Positions 52,180 through 63,475 are shown, numbered from the stretch's first letter. The stretch is 64,000 nt of DNA from Hemibagrus wyckioides (GCF_019097595.1 NC_080723.1:9023511-9087510), one strand, 5' to 3'. Notes: generated by a model not told the origin, from the sequence alone. Numbers and translations: made by a program.

Positions 52180-53043
52180 GTGAACACCACATAATGTCAT
52201 GTACAATAAGCCAACTTTGCCAGATCTTTACTAGGTTTAGATTATCCCATTTACATTGATTTTTATATTAAAATAGGAATTGTCTTAATTTATCAAATGA
52301 TAGCTCTGAATCTCAACTACTGAGACATAACTGTTATGAATAACTCTGTCTTTACAGCAGCTTTGTCTATGGTGCCTGAGAAAAAAGCAATAGGATTTGC
52401 ACCTTTACATAGTAATTAAAGTACACATCAGATGCTGCCACAGACCTCATAATTTTTCAATTGATCATTTACAAAGTCCCCAGGATATACACTTGTTTAT
52501 TCAGTCAATCAAATTTTGGACCACTGGTCTTTTCTACACATTCCAGCATAGGTTATGGTTTCCCCTAAGGGACACAATATTGGCAACACAGTAATGAAAT
52601 GAATGACCGCCAGCATGTCTAATAGACCACTGTGCAAACGTGCTGTCTCTGTGGTTCCCTTAAATTTCTTTAGGAAATTCAACATCAACTTCCCAGGTGC
52701 TTCACACAAAGAGCACAAAGCAGCATGCTGTGAAAATTAAAGGCACTTCAGTGTCTTAGCCAGAGTATTGATTCAATTTGCATGTCTGTCCCCAAAGAAT
52801 GCAAGACTGAGCTAGAGAAATAGTAAGAGGTAGTGATGAAGTAGTGGTACACATGGGTATATCTACAGTGAACCGCTTGAGAAAATGAACAAATTGATTA
52901 TTTGAAAAATGAAGGATACTTTACAGTTTGCCCTGACATTCTGAACATATACATATAAACATATGAGTAGAACATAAACATATGAGTAGGCATTAAAATT
53001 TAATTTTAATACAGCAGGATACTTCAGAAATGTGGGGAAGTGT
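52180..53043. other. start of ptn intron 3, nothing recognised
   Basis: Non-coding. Reading through the exon donor would end at a stop at 52257-52259. A short direct repeat, CATAAACATATGAGTAG-like, lies near 52955-52990. Confidence 0.6.
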
Positions 53044-53215
53044 CAGCTCCGTGGTTAACATGTTGGTCTACTGATTAGAAGGTTGTGTGTTTGAATCCCA
53101 GGTCCACCAAGCTGCCACTGTTAAGCAAGGCCCTTAACCCAGTTGCATAAAAAGAGATGAATGTATGCTGCTCTGGCTAATGATGTATGCCAGAATGGCA
53201 TCAATTAATGGTTAG
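53044..53215 (+). mobile_element. tRNA-derived SINE (type 1)
   Basis: The head is GTCAGCTCCGTGGTTAACAT, the B-box-like part is GTGTTTGAATCCCAGGTCC, then AAGGCCCTTAACCCAGTTGC and a TGCTGCTCTGGCTAATGATG tail that matches the GCTCTGGATAAGGATGTCTG tail at 55315. Confidence 0.75.
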
Positions 53216-53639
53216 TTGTGATCTATGTTTATAGAGTAATCTTGGACCACTGCTTCATGCAAAACATTTAACAAAGGTCTGTCTGTGTGGATTTACCTCA
53301 CACTAACAATTTTAGATTTCCATGATCATCTCTGAGCTAATTTGATTGCATGATTTGGGTCATATTCTTGTTGAGAGATCATGTTTCACAGTGTATATTG
53401 AGGCTTTTTTTGCCAAGCATTGTGATGGTGTACATGAGAAAAATGGTCGGATTTGGACTCATCAACACACGACACGCCATTCTGAGAGTGGCTTCAATGG
53501 CACTTGGTAGGAAAGTGTTGTAACAATCCCCATTTTCCATCATGCCCCATTTACAGTCTTGGCCTCACTATCCAACAAAACTCAAAACACATGCAGCTCA
53601 GGGTTACAGTGCTTGAACAGCAATGTTCCAAAATGCCTA

Positions 53640-54060
53640 TTAAAGTCCTGTTCCATGCATGAAATACCAGCATTTCCTTAGAAATCAAGAGCTTTGGCTG
53701 TGTAGCTTCACCTCACCTACTGACTCACCTGGTGATCTTTTTCAAAAAAGGGAGAGTTCATCCCATGAATTAGAGCCTCAAAACAGCTTGGTTCCTGCAC
53801 CAGTTCAACACTTCATTGCCCTGTTATGGAGGCTGTGCACTTACAAGTCAAGGACTATTGGCGAAGCTACATCCCATTACCTACAATCTTGGATGGTTCT
53901 ATTCATTACAGCTTTACACTGACCATTGTTTTTACAGAGCCAGATGCAGCAACAGGAAAGCAGATGTCTTATCAAGAGCAAACAACCCAAACGGTTATTA
54001 TTGAGACCAACTGCCATCCCATCCTTAGAAGATGAAAACATGTAGAGATAACAGGCTGAG
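53640..54060 (+). mobile_element. Ty3/gypsy RNase H-end fragment (tentative)
   Basis: The reading YRARCSNRKADVLSRANNPN at about 53934-53993 fits the end of the RNase H region of Ty3/gypsy pol (YRPGS-N-K-DALSR pattern), preceded by an aromatic-rich WFYSLQLYT where WALFFTRF-like residues are expected. Frames change repeatedly. It lies in ptn intron 3, on the same strand as the gene. Confidence 0.45.
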
Positions 54061-54242
54061 AAGATGTACATTCCAAAGGCAATGGGCTGACATGTGTACT
54101 ATATTGCTACAGGACACCCAGTGGAAGCAAGAATCACAGTCACAGCTTCTGTCTGAGACTTATTAGTGGCTCATTCTAATTCAGATTCTGGTTATCTGGA
54201 AGTTAAGTCATGTCACTTCTTTTTAGTTAGATAGTTTGACTA

Positions 54243-54445
54243 CATTTTTTTTTTTTACATTTCTGGCATTTGGTATCCGTTATCCAGAGCGACTTACTTT
54301 TATCTTGTTTATAGAACTGAGCAATTGTGGGTTTTAGGGCCTTTTTAAGGGCATGGCAGGGGCAGCTTGGTGGTCCTGTCATTTGAACTCACAACTTCCA
54401 ATCAGTAGTTCAACAGCTTAACTGCTGAGCTACCACATCCCCCAT
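54243..54445 (-). mobile_element. tRNA-derived SINE (type 1)
   Basis: On the plus strand CAGCTTAACTGCTGAGCTAC is the complement of the head and TTTGAACTCACAACTTCCAA of the B box; CCGTTATCCAGAGCGACTTA is the tail typical of fish SINEs. Confidence 0.75.
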
Positions 54446-55164
54446 CACTACTCATCCTCACAGTTTCTTCAATATGAGGGAAATTGGCAGGATTCCATGA
54501 ATTTGTATCATTACTATACCTCACTATACTAGTTGTAGGAAGTTGTCTTTTCTAAAGCTTGTTGTTTGATTTTTCAGGTTTCTACACTACTTACCATACA
54601 GCTAAATCCCTGTTTTTTTAAGCATGTTTTGTTGCTTTGCCATTTCATTTACATTACAAGTATGTTACCTGGACCGAATATTCCAGAAACAGTATCATTC
54701 ACTCCATTGATGCCATTCCAGTGTAACCTAGAACTCTGAATGAGTTTGGTTTTCATTACTTTTTGTAATAGCATGAAGAATAATCCAATAGCACAATATG
54801 AAAACAGTGCTGCACATTATATATATATTTTTAAAGTGACAGCATAAAGCAATAAAGAAAGTATATCAGAGAAAAGAAAAAATATTGTAGCTAATACATG
54901 ATGTTGGTATGCATCACGATGGTGTGTATAAATTTTAGGTTTTAAGGTTCTTACTTTTTTGCTGTAAATGTTGTCTCCAATAGCTCTTAGGTATTGGGTT
55001 CCTCTCAATTTTTAATTATTTTGCCAGTTTTGAGAGCAATGCAAGTATTTAATTTTTTTTGCAGCTGAGAAAGAAAAGTGAAAGAAAGGTGTACCAGTGG
55101 CTTTCGCAGCAGAGGCAGGGGTAACTAAATAAGAGGGTAATATCTTAGGATATGAAGCTTTAAC

Positions 55165-55352
55165 TGGCTGGGGGATGTGGTAGCTTAGTGATTAAGGTGT
55201 TAGCTCACTGATCAGAAGGTTGTGAGCTTAAATCCCAGGTCCACCAAATGGGCCCTTGAGCAAGGCCCTTAACCCTCAGTTGCTCAGCTGTATAAAATAA
55301 GATTTAAAAAATGCTCTGGATAAGGATGTCTGCCAAATGCTGTAAAAGTAAT
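55165..55352 (+). mobile_element. tRNA-derived SINE (type 1), best copy
   Basis: The head GATGTGGTAGCTTAGTGATT holds an A box; CTTAAATCCCAGGTCC is the B-box region; then GCAAGGCCCTTAACCCTCAG and the tail GCTCTGGATAAGGATGTCTG CCAAATGCTGTAAAAG. It is the clearest of the five copies. Confidence 0.82.
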
Positions 55353-55926
55353 TGACAGCTGACAAATTCAAAAGGGAAAAAGAGGGATATTTTGCTGGTA
55401 GGTTTGTGTCCCTTAGAGGGAGTGGTCAATAAAAAATAATAAAGGTATTCCGACTCATTTCCTTTATCATATGATTGTTAAACAGTGATCAGCCAGCAGA
55501 GGGCTTCGGAGAAAAAGGAAGAGTTTGAACAGATGAACTCGAACTGGGAGTGAAAGGCCTCTCCCCGGACAACCAAACTTCTTCCTAAGACTTCTGCTGA
55601 CATTTTGTACTGACATCTGATCTTGTCTTACTTTTGCATCTTGCCATGCACCATGCAAAATGCTGTTCTCGCTCCATTCATAGAATTGTGACCATCTCTA
55701 AACTAATTCCAGCAGTCTCCTCCAGCCTGACAATGTCCCCATCCACAGGGCATGTGAGCTCACTGAAATGGTTTAATGAGAAAGATAACTTTGGAAATCC
55801 TGTGCTATTACATGTTAATCCAACATAACACCTGTTGAAGTTTCTGGAGTGATATGCATCACAAAAACAGCATCTCAGGGAATATCTTTCGGAAAAAGGA
55901 TATGATTCATCCTCCAGGATATTTCT

Positions 55927-56035
55927 GGAGACTTTAGAAGAAGAAGCCTTTATTATCAAAGTGGCAGCTTGGCAACAATTGGGCTGGAATGGGATCACCC
56001 AGAGCTTTAATCACTTGGGCTACCACTGCCCCATG
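55927..56035 (-). mobile_element. shortened type 2 SINE
   Basis: It has the tail complement AGAAGAAGAAGCCTTTATTA and the head complement CACTTGGGCTACCACTGCCC, but most of the body between them is missing compared with 42433-42675. Confidence 0.65.
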
Positions 56036-56146
56036 TAGAATCATAAATACATAAATTCTATTATCATCTCTAAACAGATAAATACATAATTTAAGGGGAC
56101 ATAATGCTTTTTGTTGTCCTTGTTACATTAACACACTTTCAACATA

Positions 56147-57393
56147 CACTATATTGCCAAAAGTATTCGCTCACCCATTCAAATAATCAGAATCAGGTGT
56201 TCCAATCACTTCCATGGCCACAGGTGTATAAAATCAAGCACCTAGGCCTGCAGACTGTTTTTACAAACATTTGTGAAAGAATGGGTCGCTCTCAGGAGCT
56301 CAGTGAATTCCAGCGTGGAACTGTGATAGGATGCCACCTGTGCAACAAATCCAGTCGTGAAATTTCCTCGCTCCTAAATATTCCACAGTCAACTGTCAGC
56401 TGTATTATAAGAACGTGGACGTGTTTGGGAACGACAGCAACTCAGCCACGAAGTGGTAGGCCACGTAAACTGACGGAGCGGGGTCAGCGGATGCTGAGGT
56501 GCATAGTGTGAAGAGGTCGCCAACTTTCTGCAGAGTCAATCGCTACAGACCTCCAAACTTCATGTGGCCTTCAGATTAGCTCATGAACAGTGCGCAGAGA
56601 GCTTCATGGAATGGTTTCCATGGCCGAGCAGCTGCATCCAAGCCATACATCACCAAGTGCAATGCAAAGCGTCGGATGCAGTGGTGTAAAGCACGCCGCC
56701 ACTGGACTCTAGAGCAGTGGAGACGCGTTCTCTGGAGTGACGAATCGCGCTTCTCCATCTGGCAATCTGATGGACGAGTCTGGGTTTGGCGGTTGCCAGG
56801 AGAACGGTACTTGTCTGACTGCATTGTGCCAAGTGTAAAGTTTGGTGGAGGGGGGATTATGGTGTGGGGTTGTTTTTCAGGAGCTGGGCTTGGCCCCTTA
56901 GTTCCAGTGAAAGGAACTCTGAATGCTTCAGCATACCAAGACATTTTGGACAATTCCATGCTCCCAACTTTCTGGGAACAGTTTGGAGCTGGCCCCTTCC
57001 TCTTCCAACATGACTGTGCACCAGTGCACAAAGCAAGGTCCATAAAGACATGGATGACAGAGTCTGGTGTGGATGAACTTGACTGGCCTGCACAGAGTCC
57101 TGACCTCAACCCGATAGAACACCTTTGGGATGAATTAGAGCGGAGACTGAGAGCCAGGCCTTCTCATCCAACATCAGTGTGTGACCTCACAAATGCGCTT
57201 CTGGAAGAATGGTCAAAAATTCCCATAAACACACTCCTAAACCTTGTGGACAGCCTTCCCAGAAGAGTTGAAGCTGTTATAGCTGCAAAGGGTGGACCGA
57301 CGTCATATTGAACCCTATGGATTAGGAATGGGATGTCACTTAAGTTCATATGCGAGTCAAGGCAGGTGAGCAAATACTTTTGGCAATATAGTG
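56147..57393 (+). mobile_element. Tc1-like DNA transposon, nearly complete, in ptn intron 3
   Basis: The element is bounded by inverted terminal repeats starting CACTATATTGCCAAAAGTAT on the left and matching in reverse on the right (CTTTTGGCAATATAGTG). TA dinucleotides flank both ends (56145-56146, 57394-57395), the target duplication of Tc1/mariner insertion. It is about 1.25 kb, usual for the family, and contains one transposase gene on the + strand, now broken. It lies between pleiotrophin exons at 52179 and 57799 in the same orientation as the gene. A deleted relative is at 22660-23202. Confidence 0.96.
56281..57311 (+). pseudogene. Tc1-like transposase pseudogene
   Basis: The frame starts MGRSQELSEFQRGTVIGCHL with the N-terminal helix-turn-helix DNA-binding region and a GRPRK hook near residue 61. 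A stop (TGA 56509-56511) ends it, a second in-frame TGA is at 56584-56586, and the frame shifts by one base near 56613. The rest is open to 57311. The catalytic domain keeps all three acidic residues: [19 protein letters not shown] and, 34 residues on, [10 protein letters not shown], the DD34E spacing of Tc1. [14 protein letters not shown] loop lies between. The breaks are few, so the copy probably died fairly recently. Confidence 0.95.
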
Positions 57394-57469
57394 TATCTAA
57401 ATTAGGAGCTCACTTAATCCCAGGATTTAAATTCATAATTTGCACATTGTGAACAGATTTTCAACAAAC

Positions 57470-57662
57470 TTTAAGAGATCTGTATGCTGCAGTGATTTAG
57501 CTGTCCCCCAGAAGAGGATGAGTTCATTTTTGAGTTCCTCTTAAGGTTTTTTTCTCATGCTGTGCCTCTGGCTTGCTCGTTAGGGATCTAAGGCTACATC
57601 TCCTCCATGCAAAGTTGCTTTGTATCACTTGGTAAAGATAAAAGTACTACTGAAATAAATTT
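57470..57662 (+). repeat. teleost interspersed repeat, diverged copy
   Basis: It contains TTGAGTTCCTCTTAAGGTTT, GGCTTGCTCGTTAGGGATCT and AAAGTTGCTTTGTATCACTT, then an A-rich AAATAAATTT end. These are in the same order as in the 10325 copy and the remembered family. Confidence 0.6.
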
Positions 57663-57798
57663 ATTCTACAAAACATAACAGCACTGACTCTTCTGTTTTT
57701 ATACTTAATTCACTGCCTTTTGCCCTTTTTAGCCATCTGTACCAAGAGTACTCCAGTATCTGACTGTATCCCACTATTTGTTCTTTTTTATTGTGCAG

Positions 57799-57957
57799 GT
57801 GAATGCAAGTATGAGTTCCAGTTATGGGGTGAGTGTGATTCAATCACAGGGGTGAAGACCCGGACTGGTACCCTGAAACGGGCTCTCCCGGATGCTAACT
57901 GCCCCCTCACTGTCTCTGCCACCAAACGTTGTGGCAAGACCAAAGCCAAGCTACAGG
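57799..57957 (+). CDS. ptn: pleiotrophin, exon for C-terminal TSR-like module
   Basis: The exon is 159 nt and phase 1 at both ends, coding residues 89-142. The acceptor is TTTTTTATTGTGCAG and the donor CAGG/GTAGGT. It encodes the second half-domain with four cysteines at residues 91, 101, 123 and 133, completing the ten-cysteine, five-disulfide pattern. The [11 protein letters not shown] block marks pleiotrophin, and its Lys/Arg residues form the main heparin-binding face in the family. The vertebrate exon is usually 162 nt as I recall, so one codon fewer is within normal variation. A dead Tc1 transposon ends about 400 bases upstream. Reading through the donor adds only about eight residues before a stop at 57979-57981. 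Confidence 0.97.
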
Positions 57958-58935
57958 GTAGGTTTAATCACATCTTTCCATAGTGGACACTTCTCAGAAC
58001 ACACATCTCACTAGTCTTTTTGTTAAGTATTAACATTTGGAGTCTTAATACTGCCTAGAGAGATACTACTGGGTCCAATTTCTGGTATTTTTTTAGACAT
58101 GAAAATTTTTTAATGGCCCTAATTATGCTTTCGGGTATATTCAACTGTTTTTTTGGGGGTGGGGTTGGGGGTGGGGGGACTTTATTTTCCATTACATGAT
58201 TGTATAGGTCAATAGCCATCTCCTTTGTGACGAATGCTTATTTTATGTGTGCAACCTTATATTTAGCAAAGTTTTCCAGGGAATTGAAGAAGAAAGGATT
58301 AAAGACATCAGAGAAAATTATAATATATAATAATATAAACTTTTTAACATATATTTAAAATATTCCTTAAGGTCATAAAGAAGTTTATTTTAGAAAGAAA
58401 TTGATATTATTAAAAAATGTTCTAACAAGAGTGGTCTATTGTTAGAAAAGATAAATAGTTTATTTTAAAAGAATTTTGACCGATTTGGACATTTGTTTTT
58501 TTTTTTGTTAGTCATCTATTGGGTGCCAATAGATCTGGAGAATACTGTATTTTGTGGATTCATTATTTTGGACTTTAAAATCATATCATATATCATATCA
58601 AAAGTTTTCTTTGCACCACATAACTCCTTTATTGAAATGGAATTATGTGAAAGTGCATCGTTCTGCTACTCAAATGTTCCCAGCTAATCCTAGTGTAACA
58701 GGATGGTTAAAAATGACATGAAAAAAATGACCACTGATATGTCTGCTAGCTGCATTTGACAGTCACAAGGTTTGTCTGAAGAGGTCTGAAGCTGGAGAGG
58801 CAGTTGAGTGGGAGGTAATTGCTTTTCTCTATAAAATCTGCTATTTAAAAAAGCAGTGAGGTCATTTTTTCAGCCTGTGCATAAGTAATCCCAGGCATAT
58901 GTTAGAACAAATGAAATATCATTGATGGCAGTGGC

Positions 58936-58937
<2 letters not shown>

Positions 58938-58973
<36 letters not shown>
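58938..58973 (+). repeat. (CT)n microsatellite
   Basis: About 18 CT units, a polypurine/polypyrimidine tract. Confidence 0.95.
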
Positions 58974-58977
<4 letters not shown>

Positions 58978-60406
58978 ACTCCCAGCAATCCTCTTCTATC
59001 CACTCTTATTCTCTCTGATTATTAGAATAATTTAAAAAGGTGAACAGATTTTATAGCTTGTAAATAGATCTAGCTCTACAGCTTTGTTTTGGAGGTGGTC
59101 ACGGCAGCTCAGAAAGGCCTCACAAACCACATGAAAAACTCCCATATCAACAACACATATAGCTATAAACATACTATAGGACTGACCTACCAGTTGTGAT
59201 GGAAGGGCAAAGTGTATGAAGCAATTTCTTTTATATATGTTATGCTGCTCTACAAAAGTTATTAGCAAATAAAAGCAGAGGATTTATTTAGTCTAGTTTA
59301 AAATTGTATGTACCAGCTACGGCTTACAGTTTGTTGAGAATAGAGAAAGAATTCAAAGAAAACATTTCTGCATAATTAAGAATTTTCTGTGAAAGTAAAA
59401 ATAAAATGCTGCTATATCACCACTGGAAATGTAGACTTCAATACCAGCACATCAGGAAAATAGAAAATAAAGGAGATAATAATTTCTCTGGAAGCATAGG
59501 GGAGTATCATCAAGAATAAGCTTTCAGCAGACTCCCGTTTCGGCTCTGTTTACACCTTTGTGATCTGTATCTGGATACATTTCCTCATCTTTGCTGTTAC
59601 ATCAGACGTTTCTGTGCACTAATTGTTTGCGTCTTTTGTTTAATATGAAAATGTGCTTTCTACTTAGCACCAGCTTGGATATGTCAGGAGCATGCGTATA
59701 TATGTATGTATGCATGTATGTATGTGACTAAAAGCAAAGGACTCTTCCTTGCACTGATTCACCACTAGAGGTGTTTGTATAGGAAAATAATCCATCTGAA
59801 GGTGATGTGATACGGCATGACATGAAGCAGAGGAAACTGGATTACACTTGGTGCATGGCTTTGCATGCATGTACAGGAAGCTGCACAGTTCACACGCTGA
59901 CTGCATATTTTTTGTACATCCAGAAAATCTAAAGACACTTGGTAAAGTGTTAAAGATTTTCATGCAATGTTAAACACACTGATGAGTTTCGTTTCTCTGC
60001 TGTCTTTGTGATTGTTGTCATGAACTGCATCTCAACTCCAAAACTCTGACTTTGCATTCTAAAGTATTTTATGTTCTAGAAAATCCAGAAGACTTAAAAT
60101 TCAAGCACTAACTGGAATTGGAAAACTGGTTAGAGTTTTTAATCAGTAACGGTCTAGAGTAGCACATTGATTTGAGACACAATGCTAGTTTTTTAGTGGA
60201 GTCAGCCAGGATAATGAAAAAAACATTTAATGAAAAAGCACCACTTATTTAAACGTGTCTTAGCTCAGTAAATCTCTTCTATATTTCTAAAATTCTTTTT
60301 GCACAATAAGTGTAAGAAACAAAAGCTATTTTTGCTATTTTTAGAACAGGAACCCCTGATCCATGGTATAAATGGGGCACTCGCTATCTCTGTGAAACAA
60401 TATACC

Positions 60407-60424
60407 TATATATATATATATATA

Positions 60425-60463
<39 letters not shown>

Positions 60464-60487
60464 GTGCACACACACACACACACACAG
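60407..60487 (+). repeat. compound (TA)n(CT)n(TA)n(CA)n microsatellite
   Basis: Four consecutive dinucleotide blocks: TA, CT, TA again, then CA after a GTG. The first three form a near-mirror arrangement. Confidence 0.95.
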
Positions 60488-61617
60488 GACCAACTCACCT
60501 GGCTCATTCCTGTCCTGTTCCTCATTAAGAATTCCATGCAATCTCTTCCCCTCTACTAAAAAAGGCCAGAAGTCACATTTCTTCTGGGGATCTTCCATGA
60601 AAGATGGCACGGATGCAAGCCGAGGTGCATGACTGAGCAACCCAAGGGCCAAATAATACTCTCAATAAGATGTACAGAGCTTTGCACAGCAGAAAGATAT
60701 GCAAATGAAACATTATGAGGAGCAGCATTAGTCCCTAGATCTCCAGACCATCAGAATATCATTTGGCTTCTGTAAAACAATTGTGATGATCAAGGCAACT
60801 GCTGTGAGCTGTCGAGTCCATGAAGGGTGTGTGAAAAGCCTGGCTGCTTGGCTGAATGTGGAGTGCCATGTGTGTGTGTGTATGTGTGTGTGTGTCTTCA
60901 GGGAGCTGTGTGGTTCTGATAATGTATGTATCTTTTAAGGCACCACGAATCATAAAGAAATGCTGAATAAAATGCCTCACACTTCCCACAAGAATATGAA
61001 AAAAAAAAAACAGGTACACAAATAAAAACAGGCACACAACCAGTCTACATTGTGAAATCCTCTTAAACAAACATCGTACCTTAATGAATTTGTACCCAGC
61101 AGGATTTACATCAACACTGGGGATGTTAATACCACACTGTAAGTTCTGTTGTTTATTTCATTGGATTTTTGTGGGTTTATTCTTTAAATGTCAAGCATAT
61201 GATTTGTAGATTAACTCCTAATCCGCAAACACATTATTGATAAATCAGAATTAATACTTAAGCCATCCTAAATCTGCGAATGGGATGTCGGATGCTTAGA
61301 CTCTTCGCTGAAAAAGTCGATAAAATAAAATTCATAAAGGAAAAGAATGGGCACTTTTTAGTGTGTAAAATGTGATTTGTGAATGTTCTGGTGCAGGCAA
61401 GATGCTAAAGCTTTCAGCTTTTGAGAACTCCAATAAAGAAATATAGTGTATAGTTAATTATGCAATTAGGACTAAAAAACTAAAGAACTAAAAAAGATTA
61501 TATTCCATTTTTGTCCATCTTAATCACTCACTGTGATCACTTTACAATTAAAAATAAAATTAAGTGCCCTGAGTTGCACTACTTTGAAAGGTTAAGTTTT
61601 AAAACAACAAAAGGTAT

Positions 61618-62335
61618 ATTAGGGACTGGTCTGAGCTGACAGGAAGTGTATAGTAACTCAAATAATCACTATTTATAGGCATGGTGAGCATCTTCCTGTT
61701 AGATCAGACCAGTCTCTAGGATGCTTTTTGTTGTTTTTCACACCATTCTATATAAACTGTTGCGTGTGAAAAGTCCAGGAGATCAACAGTCCATCTTCAC
61801 ACCGCGCAGAACAGCAGAAGATCACATCAGGTTCCACACTTGTCATTCTAAGAACAGGACTGTGAGGTAATCATGGACTCACTGAAACTGGATAGTTGAA
61901 GACTAGAAAAACCATCAGCTGCTCATTTGGGAGTCTGTCCCCATGATAGCCTCAGATTCTTGTTCTTGGGTAAGAGAAGAAAATTAACCTGATGTGATCT
62001 TCTGCTGTTGTAGGCGATCCACCTCAAGGTTTGGTGTATTGTGCTGGTGTGAGATGCTTTTCTGCTCATCCTGGTTGAAAAAGTGATAGAGTTGCTATCT
62101 CCTTATTGGCACATTGCACCAATTCACCCACAGGACAGGATGTTTTTTGCACCAACAACCATGCCCAGGTTAAAGTCAGAGAGCTCAGACTTTTTCTTCA
62201 TTCTGATGTATGATGTGAATAATAACGGAAGCTCGGAAAGATTTTCTTCATTGTTCTGCTGCCACATGATCGGCTTATTAAATAACGGCAAAAATTAGCA
62301 GGTGTACAGGTGTTCCTAATAAAGTGGATGGCATT
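61618..62335. mobile_element. scrambled Tc1-like relic with alternating inverted segments
   Basis: Segments of one Tc1-like family occur in alternating orientation. A plus-type part (61620-61690) is followed by its partial complement (61691-61790), another plus-type part (61803-61915) and a long minus-type part (61930-62330). The last includes the start of a minus-strand transposase near 62163 (complement of CCAACAACCATGCCCAGGTT) and the end TTCCTAATAAAGTGGATGGC. The 24-base arms at 61810-61833 and 61986-62009 are perfectly complementary. It lies in ptn intron 4. Confidence 0.75.
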
Positions 62336-62789
62336 CATTTGGGGGGGAAACATATCTGAACTGCTTCTAGACCTGAATAAAGCATTCCCAAAGTTTAAGA
62401 GTTAATTAATTAATCTTCAAATAAACTTTTTGATCAGCGGCAAGCAGAAACCTGTAGAGATTAGCTTCAGGAAAAAGGAAAAGAATAGGTGTTGATTAGA
62501 TAAGTGACATTTTGGCATTGCATATACAACAAATTCAAGATGTCCATAATTTTTTTAATCACTGCGCACCTCACTCTGTCTATTTTCATCCTACACAAGC
62601 AGATTGGCCCCCATCACCACTGAAAGGAATTAAAGTCAGAAAGATTAGATTCATTAAAGCAATCCAGGAAAAACTCGGGAAACCAAGGCACGGCAGCTTG
62701 CTTTTTTTCCTACCTGCCACATCAGACATGCCAGAGTCTCATTGTGTTTGTGTTGTCACTGACTGATGCAGTGTTGTGTATCTCTACAG

Positions 62790-62845
62790 GCTCAGAGAAG
62801 CTGAAGCGAGGCGGGAAGAAGAAAGAGCAAGCCCCATTGGACTAG
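62790..62845 (+). CDS. ptn: pleiotrophin, last coding exon (basic tail)
   Basis: The exon begins after TATCTCTACAG in phase 1 and codes Gly142 to Asp159, ending at TAG 62843-62845. The tail (SEKLKRGGKKKEQAPLD) is Lys/Arg-rich and ends in LD, as vertebrate pleiotrophin does (human ends in MLD). It is unstructured and adds electrostatic binding to chondroitin or heparan sulfate in the family. The four exons sum to 480 coding bases including the stop, or 159 residues; human PTN has 168, most of the difference being in the signal peptide region. The tail is compositionally simple, but position, phase and stop all fit. Confidence 0.92.
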
Positions 62846-63035
62846 AGGTGAAAAAAGAAATAAGAGTCACCATTTCCCTGCATTTTCTGCTCTGAGATGG
62901 AAGAGACATGGGTGGCAGTAGTAACACATGGATGGACGGACATCAGAAAATTTTCCTCCCTTCATTTTTTTTCCTTAGAACTGTAGAGGTTTGAATAGAA
63001 ATCTATAACAGTGAATAAAACTTACTAAATCATCT
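62846..63035 (+). other. ptn: ptn 3' untranslated region
   Basis: This is about 190 bases between the TAG stop and the expected cleavage site after the AATAAA at 63014. It is AT-rich with a short T-run. The 3' end is inferred from the signal and the T/G-rich sequence just after it. Later AATAAA words at 63197, 63365 and 63715 could give longer messages. Confidence 0.6.
63014..63019 (+). terminator. ptn: polyadenylation signal AATAAA of ptn
   Basis: A canonical AATAAA lies 168 bases after the stop codon. A T/G-rich stretch follows at 63043-63075 (GTTCTACTGGCTGGTTGTTT), as expected for the downstream element. It is the first such hexamer after the stop. Confidence 0.65.
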
Positions 63036-63084
63036 ACTCAGCTTGTTCTACTGGCTGGTTGTTTTGCTTCTTTCCAGAATTAAA

Positions 63085-63475
63085 TGTTTGAAATGAGTTG
63101 AATGATCTGCCAATAGAACAAAACAATTCCAAGCTTGAAATGAGTAGGATTTCACAAGAATATCTAGAAATAAGCTTAATAATCTTATTTTAGTTTAATA
63201 AAGAGCAATATTCTTTAAATTCAAGACATTTTCTTTCTTTCTGCAACTGAATCTGCAGTGCAACAACTAGATCTTTGCAAAAAAAACCCAACAAAAAACA
63301 AATATGAGAAACCTATATCTAGACTTTTTTGTTTTTACTCATTTCAAGCCTTGTTCATTTGGCAAATAAATTAGCTGCTTTCTGTTTATAAATGATCTTC
63401 CAATAGAACAAGACTATTTCAAGCTTTCATTAGTAAAACAAAAGTACAGAGAAATAGGTTTAATAATCTTATAGG
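63085..63475. repeat. diverged repeat block after ptn
   Basis: A segment of about 85 bases occurs twice: ATGATCTGCCAATAGAACAA at 63102 and ATGATCTTCCAATAGAACAA at 63391, each ending in TTAATAATCTTAT. Between them TACTCATTTCAAGCCTTG (63336) is nearly the complement of CAAGCTTGAAATGAGTA (63130). Family unknown. Confidence 0.6.

Larger units (their letters stand above)
57958..61615. other. ptn intron 4, left part, nothing coding
   Basis: AT-rich with a G-run at 58154-58180, (CT)n at 58938-58973, TATG repeats at 59697-59724 and the compound microsatellite at 60407-60487. No repeat family was recognised in the rest. Confidence 0.6.

Noticed and set aside
56576..57109. 177-codon minus-strand frame
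   Set aside because: Shadow of the Tc1 transposase frame on the other strand; it shows no family features of its own.
52006..57957. Midkine (mdk) instead of pleiotrophin
   Set aside because: The blocks [25 protein letters not shown] and [11 protein letters not shown] agree with pleiotrophin; midkine has different residues at these places.
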